From assembly GCA_050084985.1 (NCBI GenBank), contig JBITNC010000001.1, positions 82,398,001-82,462,000 of the forward strand: a stretch of DNA of 64,000 nt, read 5' to 3'. The position numbers and the translations under genes were made by a program. Shown here one piece after another: positions 36,301-46,107 of the stretch (position 1 is the first letter of the stretch; each line of letters opens with the position of its first letter). This DNA comes from Nageia nagi. Its lineage: Eukaryota; Pinophyta. A model generated the notes under the pieces. The model saw only the letters and a program-made list of their open reading frames with translations, ran no database searches and was not told the origin of the DNA.

Positions 36301-37255
36301 TCTTCTCATAACAGGCAACAATATTGAAATCATCCAAGAGTGCATATCCAAACTAAAGGCAACATTTGAAATGACTGATCTAGGTCTATTGCATTACTAT
36401 CTTGGAATGCAAGTATACCAACACAAAGATTGTACTTATCTTAGTCAATCTAAGTATATATCAGACATCTTGCAAAAGTTTGGAATGGAGGAGTGTAGAT
36501 ATGCTGCAATACCTATTTCTCCTAGAATCGTTGTATCACTAAGCTCAGATTCTCAGTTGGCTGATGCTACAGCTTATAGGCAATTGATCGATAGTCTTCT
36601 GTATCTGACTATCTCTCATCCTGATATTGCCTTTGCAGTGAATCTGATGGCACGATTCATGTAAAAACCATATGTTGAACACTTTAATGCTGTTAAGCAA
36701 ATCTTGAGGTATGTCACAGGGACAAAGGCTCTTACTCTTAAGTATTCCAAAGTGCCCTCGATTGTTCTCTCAGGGTTCTCAGATTCTGATTATGGGGGAG
36801 ATAGAGATGACAGAAAGTCAACCTCTGCATATGTATTTAGCATTGGTTCAGGTGCTATCTCTTGGGCTTCCAAGAAGCAACCTACTATGACTCTTTCTAC
36901 CATCAAAGCTGAATATCGAGCCATGTCTGTTGCTACCTAAGATGCTATTTGGCTGAGGCCTCTTTTGAACGAAATTGGGTATACGCAAAATGGCCCATCT
37001 CTTATTTTATCAGATAATCAATCGGCTATCTATTTGGCTAAGAATCTTGTGTTCCATTAGAGCACCAAACATGTGGAAATCCAAGCCCATTTTATCAGGG
37101 AGAAGGTTCTAGATGACATCATACACTTACCGTATTGTCCCTCTACTGAAAACTCTGCTAATTTGTTCACCAAGCCCCTTCCTGAAGCTCAATTCTGCAA
37201 GCTTAGGGATTCTCTCAGGTTGGTGAAGTTACCCTTAAGGGGGAGTGAAGTTTAA
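33361..37255 (+). pseudogene. gag-pol of element C (disrupted Copia polyprotein)
   Basis: Start at the ATG of MVETFIPKHILDG right after the presumed splice acceptor. Domain order as in A: gag, zinc knuckle, protease (DSGCTNHM), pre-integrase finger, integrase, RT (YVDDLLITG), RNase H. The zinc knuckle reads CNFCGIFGHKEYDY, so its last Cys is Tyr. Breaks: TAA 33751-33753 (CAA in relatives) with a lost base near 33770; lost base and TAA at 34635-34637; TAA 35624-35626 (CAA); TAA 36110-36112 (GAA); TAA 36662-36664 (CAA); TAA 36938-36940 (CAA); TAG near 37038 (CAG). Most nonsense changes are C to T. It ends at a TAA at 37253-37255. Confidence 0.93.
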
Positions 37256-37310
37256 ACTTGTTAGGGATGACAACTTCACCTCTAAGAGGCCTTTTTTGAT
37301 TGTACATTCT

Positions 37311-37605
37311 AGACCTCCGTGGTAAGTTTGCTTTGTGTGACAAACTTGTTGTACAATTGTTGTTATAGAGTGTTGATTATTTTATACCTCAGTGGTAAGT
37401 TTGCTCTGCATGACGAACTTGTTGTACATTTATACCTCCGTGGTAAGTTTGCTCTGCGTGAGAAACTTATTGTACAAATTTTGAGCATATAATTAATATA
37501 CCTCCGTGGTAAGTTCGCTCTGTGTGAGGAACTTGTTGTACATTCTATACCTCCGTGGTGAGTTTGCTCTGCGTGAGAAACTCATTGTACAATTTTTATG
37601 CTCTA
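37311..37605 (+). repeat. Tandem array of five covarying hairpins, element C
   Basis: Stems start at 37324 (AAGTTT/AAACTT), 37397 (AAGTTT/GAACTT, one U-G pair), 37445 (AAGTTT/AAACTT), 37511 (AAGTTC/GAACTT) and 37560 (GAGTTT/AAACTC). All are paired over 6 bp. The third unit sits where A has the GAG type, and both arms have changed together. Same linkers and position (after the pol stop) as in A. Confidence 0.85.
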
Positions 37606-38077
37606 TTGAAAATCAACACATGTCTATATACAACAGGTGACTATGAGTGATGGCTTAGCATCTCCGTGATGGCTTATAGTGCACCATTGATCAGTTATTT
37701 ATAAGATGGCATTATTTGATTCTCTTATTTGAATATATGATGCATCTAACTGATTTTGTTCATGAGTTGCTTGTAGCATGCAGGATCTTCTTCAGAAATG
37801 CAGGTTACTCACCTTATGAAAGCAAGCTCATGGAGACTCACATGTCAGCTTAAAGTTGATCGACTACTATGTACAGTGAAACCAATTGTGGTTAATGATT
37901 GTATTGTAAACCATTTTTTGTCAAATGGTAATGTAGTGAGTCTCATACTAGTTCTCAAAAAGATTCTCAAATATGTAAATGTTCTCATCTCCACTTGTAT
38001 CTCTATGGAGGAGAACTCTCTCTTACTCTCTCTCTTCTCTCTTCTACGCTCTATCCCAATATTGCATTAAGGGGGAG
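37606..38077 (+). other. Conserved 3' non-coding region and polypurine tract of element C
   Basis: Close match to the corresponding parts of A and D. Ends in TTAAGGGGGAG directly before the 3' LTR. A 90-codon open frame at 37798-38070 has no domain and is interrupted in the other copies, so I do not call it a gene. Confidence 0.7.
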
Positions 38078-38561
38078 TGTTAGAATTTGTAATGAAATAT
38101 TGTAAATATCTAAAACTCCTTGTAAATTCAATTAATCACATAAGGGTATGTAGATACCTTAAGAGATTAATTGAATTCTTTAATATGTAGACTTTGACTT
38201 TACCAAAGTGGTTAGTTGGTAGGTTAAAGTTAGGTGATACATTTATTGTAACCCTAACCTTACCCTTGGGTTAAAGGGAGGTTAGGGAGGTGCTCTCAAG
38301 CTATAAATAGAGGGCCTCTCCTCTTGTAACATAACTAAGTTCTTGGAGTAAGATTACTCTACTAGTTGTGTAGGAGAGGAAGAGAATAGTTGTAAGACGG
38401 GCATACTTGAGAATTGAGATACTAGTTGTGGATGTACTCCCAAGGAGGGAGGAACCACATTACACTTGTGTTATCTTAAGTGATTGTGTTATCTTGTGTA
38501 TGATTGAGTTTCCTAGTCTTAGGTCCTTGAGGATTTGTTTAGATATAGTTCAAATCCTTCA
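38078..38561 (+). repeat. 3' LTR of element C
   Basis: 484 bp, same length as the 5' LTR, about seven substitutions. Followed by the target duplication AAAAT (38562-38566). Confidence 0.93.
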
Positions 38562-38566
38562 AAAAT

Positions 38567-40635
38567 GAGGTATTACAATGATGTTATTGTAATATAACCT
38601 AGCAATATCACTAAGCATTGGACTTATGATGTTGCTAGAAGCAAACTCCATGATGTTTCCAAGAGTCAAAGATTTTAGATTTTGCTAGATTTCCAATTGA
38701 GATATTCTATAATGTTTGACTTATTCTAGATAGTAATGTAGAAATGAAAAGCAATAAGTAATAAAGATCATTAGATCAAATCTCAATCATGATAGATAAC
38801 ATTGAGAAACACCTTAAGGTATTAAAAATTGGATATCAAGATAAGGATTGAATCTATGTACACTATTTATCACATATGTTGGTATTCATAGGAAAGAATT
38901 CTCCTTTTTTGGTTGATATCAACCATCCAACGATGTTGTCAGGTTTCCTGCATAATAAATAATAATACATGAGATAACATCATGTCGACTTACTAAAATA
39001 ATATAAAGTGTACATATTATTAATTAAATAAAAAATAATTAAAAATGAAATATTGTTCATTTTTAGGTGTTACCATGCATAATTTTCCTTGTTGATATTT
39101 CTTAAACTAGGAAGTAATTTATGAAGTATTTAAGAACTTGGATTGCTCCATGACATCTTTTTCTATATAACATAACAATATTATGTATGAAGACAATTTA
39201 CATATTAAGGTAGGTAATATTTGGTATTTAAATCAATTATAACAATAAATTCTTATTAAGCTTAACTCACTTACATTTGCTTAGAAGGTTATCTTTTGAT
39301 TTATTTTCCATAGTTAACATCTTAAACAAATAATTTTTTTGAAAATAGTTCACAAATATATTCTTCACATTTGTCTTGACATCATTTATTAAATAAACCA
39401 ATACATGAATGAGAAAGTTCAAATAGGAGCTATGTAATTATATTTCCAATTTATACACTTAATTGACCGTGTTATTTCACGATTATAAAATTTTGTATTT
39501 AAAAATCTTATTTTCAATAAATTATAGACTAAAAAATAATCAATATTTTCACACCAATCAATTTAAAATATTTAAAAAGTATTAATTAAATTAACACACT
39601 CTAAAAGATGATAAATTATCCTTCAAATATTATGATTAAAGGTATAACTATAACTTTTTAAAGGTAATTACAAATATGTACAATAAAGAAAGCTATGAGT
39701 ATTAGGTTGATTTTATATTATTTTATTCAAATGTATTGTAAAAAAATTATGAACAAATTACCTTAAGAGAATTATCTCAACAATGCATTTTAAATATTTA
39801 TGCATAAAAGGTGGATTGGTAAAATGGATAATTCCCATTATGATGGCTTGAATTCAAATCCTAACACTCTTTCCATGCAAGCTATTGTGTTTAAGTACAT
39901 TTCTTTGAAAAAAAAAAAAATCATACAAGGAATGAGCAAGCATGAGAAATTCTTTGTGCAAGTAGAATGGAGGAGTTCATGGAAGCATACAAAGGTTTTG
40001 ACACATAATTATCAATACAAGTGAGTGCAACATAGCATGTCAAAGAATGCATGGTGAATGAAATTTAAATTCAATAAGATAATAACATATGCAATTAACA
40101 TGGAAAATGAGGGAAAATAAATAAAATGAAAAGGGAAGGTTAATAAAGTAGTATAAATTAATAAGTTTACTTGCAAAGGTGAGGAGCTCAAGGCCTATCA
40201 AACAGGATATAAAAGGAAAAGCCTACCTAAGCCATAAGATGGAATAACGAAGGCTATTACAAGGTATGTGACCCTAGAGGGTAGATATAAAGTCATCTTG
40301 GCATATCATTTTACTTTGTTGAATTACTTTTGAAACCTTAAAGCTGAGAAATCAAACTTTCTTTATTTCATTATACACTCATTAGAGTTTACCACAACTG
40401 CAAGTAAAAGGAGTCTTGGTAAGAACTCGTAACAAGGGGAAAAATAAAGGGAAGTAACTAAAAAGCAAGGAGGAGGGGCAAAAAGAAGAGATAAAGTAAA
40501 AACCAATGAAACCAATAGTGATTAATATAGAACATGAGACCTGAGACCCAATTTTCAAAAATAAAGAATATAGTAAGAACAAAAGAAAAAAAATGAAGCA
40601 TAAAAATAATAGAGGAGAGGAGAATTACAAGGGAT
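38567..40635. other. AT-rich intergenic DNA between elements C and D
   Basis: No recognised gene on either strand. It contains one SINE-like insertion (listed separately). The last five bases before D belong to its AAGAG target duplication. Confidence 0.55.
39806..39921 (+). mobile_element. SINE-like element with tRNA-type boxes and A tail
   Basis: TTGGTAAAATGG resembles a tRNA/SINE A box and TTCAAATCC a B box, about 30 bp apart, and the unit ends in a run of 13 A (about 39909-39921). Related box-bearing stretches lie at 50390-50520 and 50770-51200. No exact target duplication is obvious. Confidence 0.4.
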
Positions 40636-40640
40636 AAGAG

Positions 40641-41129
40641 TGTTAGAATTTGTAATGAAATATTGTGAATATCTAAACTCCTTGTAAATTCAATTAATCA
40701 CTTAAAGGTATGTAGATACCTTAAGTGATTAATAGAATTCTTTAATATGTAGACTTTGACTTTACCAAAGTGGGTAGTTGGTAGGTTGAAGTTTGGTGAT
40801 AAATTTAATGTAACCCTAACCTTACCCTTGGGTTAAAGGAAGGTTAGGGAGGTGCTCTCAACCTATAAATAGAGGGCCTCTCCTCATGTAAACATATCTA
40901 AGTTTTGAGTAAGATTACTCTACTTGGTTGTGTAGGAGAGAGCTAGAGAATAGTTGTAAGAGAGACATAGATTTGAGAATAAGAGAACTAGTTGTGGATG
41001 TACTCCCAAGGAGGGAGGAACCACATTATATTGATGTGTTATCTTGAGTGATTGTGTTATCTTGTGTACACATGAGTTTCCTAGTCTAAGGTCCTAGAGG
41101 ATTTGTTTAGATCTAGTTCAAATCCTTCA
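40641..41129 (+). repeat. 5' LTR of element D
   Basis: 489 bp, TGTTAGAATTTG to AAATCCTTCA. TATA box TATAAATAG from 40864, preceded by the CCCTAACCT / AGGTTAGGG inverted repeat. Reads the same as 48984-49472. Confidence 0.95.
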
Positions 41130-42226
41130 ATTGGTATCAGAGCCTTGTTGTGGAAGTTCTCCTTCTTGGTGTAGAAGCTCTCCTTTTTTGTGGAAGCTCT
41201 TCTTTTGGTGTGGAAGCTACATCTTTGAGGTTCATCCTTCTTCACTCCTCATCTTTCACCCCCTTGGTGAGGTAAATTTTAAAGAGTAGGTATAAAGATT
41301 CTCCTCATTTGGTCATTTATTTTGATTATTACATAATGCTACTAACACCTTATTTGCTATGTGTTAGTCCCTTTTTTTAAGTTATGATTAACAAGTTGCA
41401 ATTTTTTACTAATCCTCTATGTTACTTGCAATTTTAAATTGCTATAGTTCTTTTAAAGGGTTAGTATACAACACTTGTACTTTGTTGTTCATGTTATATT
41501 GAACTTAAAAGTATGTGTTGGTTCAATTATTTGATTAAATGCCCATATATGATGCAAAATTGCAATATTTATACTAACATTTTTTTGTGTTAGTAGTAAT
41601 GTATTGTTATGAAATATCTCATATATACTATCATTAGTAAGTTATTGATATGATCCTAAGCAAAAGGCATCAACATTTCCAAAAATTAAAGGAGGACAAA
41701 TTTTTTTTAAGGGCACAAGAATATATTCCAAAGATCAATATTTATTATTTTTTGTTGTTTAACATATAGTTAAAATATATATATATTTATTTATTTATTT
41801 ATTTGTTTAAAAAGCACAAATATTTATATATATTTTTATATTTTAAATCTGTTTAAGATATTCAAAAATATATATATTTTTTTATTGTGTTTTTAAATTT
41901 ATTTAAACTCAAAATAAATTATATTTGGGGGTCATTGATAAAAATTTATTAAATTAAATAAATGAAATCATAAATTTTATTGGGGGGGTCACATTAAAAC
42001 AAAAATGCAATTTTATTCAAAACAAGGGGTTCACCGCGCGTAGCCGCTCCTCCGCCACCTCCCAGCGTGCGGCCACCTCCCCCACCACGCACGGAGCCTA
42101 CCTCCTCCTCCCACAGCGCCGGCCCCGTGTCAACTCTCTCCTGCCCCTGACCATGCACACGACTTGCTTGATAAGATGCACAATGCAAACACCGTTGCAC
42201 GGACTGAACTGATCGCAAACCGTGAA

Positions 42227-42265
42227 TTTTTCGACTGTATGACTGAACGCGACCTCTTCTCGTGG
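42227..42265 (+). pseudogene. Captured PPR fragment 1, element D leader
   Basis: Reads FFDCMTERDLFSW followed by a TAG. This matches the strongest conserved string of plant PLS-type PPR repeats (xFD-M-ERD--SWN-MI). Upstream in the same frame, TELIAN resembles the L-DMYxK region of the preceding motif. The surrounding 42150-42226 is probably part of the same capture. Confidence 0.65.
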
Positions 42266-42436
42266 TAGTAGTCCTGTAGGCTACCAAAGACATGGCTTTC
42301 CTCGATAGGCAATGACACTGTTTCGCCACATGCAACAAACACCAGTAGTAGTCCTCCTCCCTCTCCCTACTCCGCATGCCGTAGCCTCCTCCCAACCCGT
42401 GCTCTCTCCCTGTGCGTTGTTTCCCTGCGTGATTCA

Positions 42437-42838
42437 GATACAGTTTCATGGAATGCAATGATCGCAGGATATGCACCAAATGGCTTTCCTGAAATGGCTA
42501 GAGAGCTTTGTAAGCCTATGCAAATTGTCACACGTAAAGCCAAACTTTGTACCCTTTGCACGGCCTTCCATGCAGCCTCCTCCACTTCTCCTCGCCCCCG
42601 CGTTGCTCAGACTCTGCACCACATGCATACAGCTCAACTCCTCGGTGTTGCCACTCTGCACCATGAGCAAAATGCTCCTGCACTCTCCTTCCTCTTCCTC
42701 CCCAACACCTCCATAGGTTGTCCTCTAAATGCCTTCATGCAGGTCATCCTCCTTCACACGGTCAAGGTTGATGGCTGCCACCTTCTTGCAAGTCTTCTTA
42801 GTCTTTTTCATGCACTTAAATGCATTAAGTTCATTTAG
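42437..42838 (+). pseudogene. Captured PPR fragment 2, element D leader
   Basis: Reads DTVSWNAMIAGYAPNGFPEM and continues as a full PPR helix pair (about 33 residues, to KPMQ near 42536), then stays open to 42838 without a clear motif. VSWNAMIAGYA-NG is diagnostic of PLS-class PPR proteins, which act on RNA in plastids and mitochondria. It lies about 170 bp after fragment 1, in a frame shifted relative to it, so the capture has since decayed. There is no start codon or targeting peptide. A host gene should exist elsewhere in the genome. Confidence 0.7.
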
Positions 42839-44232
42839 TTGACTCCTTGCATTTTTGTTCTTCCCAAAGCAACGTATGCTTTTCTTGGTGGAAGAAACAT
42901 GGGGGTTCATATTTTCCAACCACAAAGCATTTAATTGTTTATTGACTTAGGAGTATTTTTTTTAGTGCTTAAAATAGGAGAAGCATTAAAAATTGGGGTA
43001 TGTGTCTCCTATTACCACTTGCATACTTATTCTTCTTAGGCATTTTTTTTCTTGCTTCCAAGTCAATTGCTCCCATTAAATGCCCTTAGGAGTACTTAGA
43101 CTATTTCTAATATTCTCCTCCACCTTGCATGTTTAATTTAAGTGCATATGCAATCTCTAAGAATAGTTACAAGGGATAACACTTTAAGTAAAAAGGGGGG
43201 CTAGTATAAATTTTTACTTAAATTTTATCTAGATGTTGCATGCTAGACTTATGATGCATGTATCTTGTTTGAAGAATAAAACATGCTTAGGACTTAAATT
43301 TTTAATGCATGATGCATGCTTACTTATATTTTTAAGTCATGATACAATGCATGTTATGAATTAAATACTAAGTATGCTTAGGACTTAAATTTTTAATGCA
43401 TGATGCATGCTTACTTAAATTTTTAAGTCATGATATACTAAGTAAGACTTAGTTCTTTGTTTAATTCATTAAGTGCTTGAATAAAATTGAGAAAAAATAT
43501 AAACAATGTAAAAGTCCTTTAGGGGTTAGAACAAAACCCATTGGACTCAATTTTTGGCCTCTTAAGGTTACAAGTTCGTGTGGATGGAGTATTTTTCACT
43601 TTACTTTATATTTTTTGCACATTTGCTTATACTTGCAATACGCAAAAATTTGAAAAGTAACCCCTAAAATGAATACATCCGCACGTATTTTCCATAACAT
43701 GACTTGTTTGGGGAGCCATGAGGTGAGGACATGGAAGACTGGAGCCCTTTTTAGTCCGAAGAACCAAGTGGTGGTAAGTCCGTCTTAATTGCCCCTAAGA
43801 CCTCTGTTGGATTGGACATAACTCTATTAGGTGGACAGGCATGTGTGTAGTGATACCACATGTCCGCACATCCATTCAGGGATTATCCTGATAACCTAGG
43901 AGGAAAACTGAAACCCTTAATCAAGATAATTAAAATGGTCGATCCAAGATACGTCGGATCCTTGGAAAATAGTAGGTACTTCTCCTTGTGAGAGTATATC
44001 ACTGACCAAGGTGAACTGGTTAAGGACTGGTAGTACCTGGGCTCCACCTTGCGGGCATCCAGGTGAAGGCCTAATTCTATACAAGAAAACAACCCCACCT
44101 TTATCCTTCTATGGATCGTGGTTAATGAGTTTACACATGTGGGACATGTTTGCTTATTAGATGTTTTATATGTATAGATGAAAATTGTAAAAGTTTACAT
44201 TCTTATTGCATATTCATTTGTTTTTTGTAGCA

Positions 44233-46107
44233 ATGGTTGAAACCTTCGTTCCCAAGCACATACTCGATGGTTCCAACTTTGGAATATGGGAACCACGTAT
44301 GAAAGCTGAGTTACAAGCAAGAAAGCTGTGGCAGACAGTTAGTGAAGATGCGGTTGCTCCTACCGATGAGAAGGCTCTTGAAGTATACAACTCAAAGAAT
44401 GAGTTAGCAACTTCCATGATTTACCGTGCAGTTTCAGATGATGTCCTTCTCATGATTTCTTCATCAACTTCAGCAAAGGAAGCTTGGGATAGGTTAAAGA
44501 AAATTTACCTTGGGTCCAAATTTTCAAGGAGGTTTACCATTCTACAAAAGTTGTTGCAGTATCGACAAAGTGAAGATGAAAGTGCCTCCATCTACTTAAA
44601 CAAAATCATTGACCTCAGGACACAACTGATTGGTTGTGGGTGCAACTGGATCAATGATGAGTTCATGGTCTTCATCATTCTACAAAGCCTTACTACAAAG
44701 TTCAACAACTTTGTCACAGTTATGGAAATAAGGCTCGATGATGAAGAAGATGTCATTTCACTTGATAACCTTTCTAGACTTCTTCTAAAGCATGAGGAAA
44801 CTTTGAACAAGAAAATGTTGAACCTTTCTCCAAAGGACCATAGCATTGCTCTAGGAGCAATCAAAACTCCTTTCAAGAAAAAGTTCAAACATTACAAATT
44901 CAAAGACAACAAGTCCTCATCTACCTTCAGGAAGTATGACAAAAAGGGCAACAACAACAACAATCATGGCAACTACAGGCACAGAAATGATAAAGCAGGA
45001 TCCAACAATCCAACACCTCAGGAAAAATTTGATGGGAATTGTAACTTCTGTGGCATCTTTGGGCACAAAGAGTATGATTATCGCAAAAAGAAATTTGCTC
45101 AAAAAGGAAAGGGAAATGCAAATGTGAGAAATTTCAATAATAAAAAGAAGAACAAGCATGCTGCTTCTGTTGCCTACTACTCAATGACTCAAACTATTTC
45201 AAAAGATTGGATTATTGATTCAGGATGCACTAATCACATGTGTTATGAAAAAGATAAGTTTGAAAACTTTCATAAGTACAAAAAGGATGTAGTTGTGATA
45301 GGTGATAATACAGTCCTTGATGTTCACGGAATAGGAAGTGTGAAGATTCATGGAAAGACTCTTGACAATATCTTTTATGTGCCTAAACTAAGGATGAATC
45401 TCATCTCCATGATTCAAATTACAAGGAAAGGATGCTCCTTTGAGTTTACCTCACACTCTTGGTGTGTTAAGAAAGGACTTGCCACTTTGATGAAAGGATC
45501 AGTAAAGAATGACCTTTATATTGTGGATCAAGTACCTTCAAAGATTTGTCTTGCTACAAATGTTTGTTCAAAAGGTAATCTTTGGCATCAACGATTAGGA
45601 CACCTTAACCACAAGAGTATTCAAGCTATGAAAACTCAAGAACTTGTGGAAGGTTTACCTAATATTTCACCCACAGTTGGTCTTTGTGAAAGGTGCATTC
45701 TAGGAAAGATGCATAGGCAAAAGTTTGAAAAAGATAAGGCAACTCAGGCTACTTGTCCTCTTCAACTTGTGCATTCAGATTTGATGGGTCCTTTTCAGAC
45801 TAAGTCACTAGGTGGAGCTTCTTATGTTTTAACCTTCATTGATGACTTCAGTAGGATGACATTTGGTTATCTACTTGAGCACAAGGATCAAACTTTTGAC
45901 AGGTTTCAAGACTTCAAGGCACTTGTTGAAAATCAAACTGATTTTAAGATCAAAATGCTGAGATCTGACAATGGGGTGAATATAATAGCAATGAGTTTAA
46001 CGACTTTTGTGTTAAACACGGGATTAAGCAACAATTCACAATCGCTTACACCCCTCAGCAAAATGGAGTTACTGAAAGGAAGAATCGCACCATTATGGAA
46101 ATGGTAA
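44233..46107 (+). CDS. gag-protease-integrase part of element D polyprotein
   Basis: Start at the ATG of MVETFVPKHILDG just after the presumed acceptor (the frame is open from 44206). Roughly: gag (UBN2 type) residues 1-220; zinc knuckle near 275-290, CNFCGIFGHKEYDY, with the last Cys replaced by Tyr; aspartic protease with DSGCTNHM near 330; pre-integrase HHCC finger (WHQRLGHLNH...CERC) near 450-490; start of integrase (HSDLMGP, FIDDFSR, SDNG). The frame is lost at a run of four G (45973-45976) where A and C have five, so the last 44 residues are off-frame and the product lacks the rest of integrase and all of RT. The encoded proteins form the particle, process the polyprotein and insert the cDNA. 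Confidence 0.9.
   Translation: MVETFVPKHILDGSNFGIWEPRMKAELQARKLWQTVSEDAVAPTDEKALEVYNSKNELATSMIYRAVSDDVLLMISSSTSAKEAWDRLKKIYLGSKFSRRFTILQKLLQYRQSEDESASIYLNKIIDLRTQLIGCGCNWINDEFMVFIILQSLTTKFNNFVTVMEIRLDDEEDVISLDNLSRLLLKHEETLNKKMLNLSPKDHSIALGAIKTPFKKKFKHYKFKDNKSSSTFRKYDKKGNNNNNHGNYRHRNDKAGSNNPTPQEKFDGNCNFCGIFGHKEYDYRKKKFAQKGKGNANVRNFNNKKKNKHAASVAYYSMTQTISKDWIIDSGCTNHMCYEKDKFENFHKYKKDVVVIGDNTVLDVHGIGSVKIHGKTLDNIFYVPKLRMNLISMIQITRKGCSFEFTSHSWCVKKGLATLMKGSVKNDLYIVDQVPSKICLATNVCSKGNLWHQRLGHLNHKSIQAMKTQELVEGLPNISPTVGLCERCILGKMHRQKFEKDKATQATCPLQLVHSDLMGPFQTKSLGGASYVLTFIDDFSRMTFGYLLEHKDQTFDRFQDFKALVENQTDFKIKMLRSDNGVNIIAMSLTTFVLNTGLSNNSQSLTPLSKMELLKGRIAPLWKW

Larger units (their letters stand above)
25250..38561 (+). 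mobile_element. Copia LTR retrotransposon C, interrupted by nested element E
   Basis: LTRs of 484 bp at both ends (about seven differences), target duplication AAAAT at 25245-25249 and 38562-38566. The primer-binding site at 25736-25747 is a perfect TGGTATCAGAGC (Met-tRNA). The element is 13.3 kb, but 4.3 kb of that is element E inserted in its leader; without it C would be about 9 kb, like A and D. It has the same domain order as A and D, with coding sequence broken by frameshifts and C-to-T nonsense changes. Confidence 0.95.
41272..44230 (+). other. Leader of element D, probable leader intron
   Basis: Donor GAG/GTAAAT (GT at 41272). The acceptor is a T-rich tract then GTAG (44230), 2 nt before the gag ATG at 44233. 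Contents: AT-rich microsatellite units (about 41770-41915); GC-rich captured segment with two PPR fragments (about 42000-42910); TGCATG-rich repeats, including a near-duplicate of about 95 bp in 43285-43440; and the conserved pre-gag block (about 43667-44120). Confidence 0.6.

Noticed and set aside
37798-38070. 90-codon frame in the 3' non-coding region of C
   Set aside because: No domain, and the equivalent sequence in A and D has frame changes and stops. It depends on a small length difference in C.
41994-42479. 161-codon minus-strand frame in the D leader
   Set aside because: It is the reverse of the GC-rich captured segment, whose plus strand reads as PPR. A minus-strand gene is not needed to explain it.
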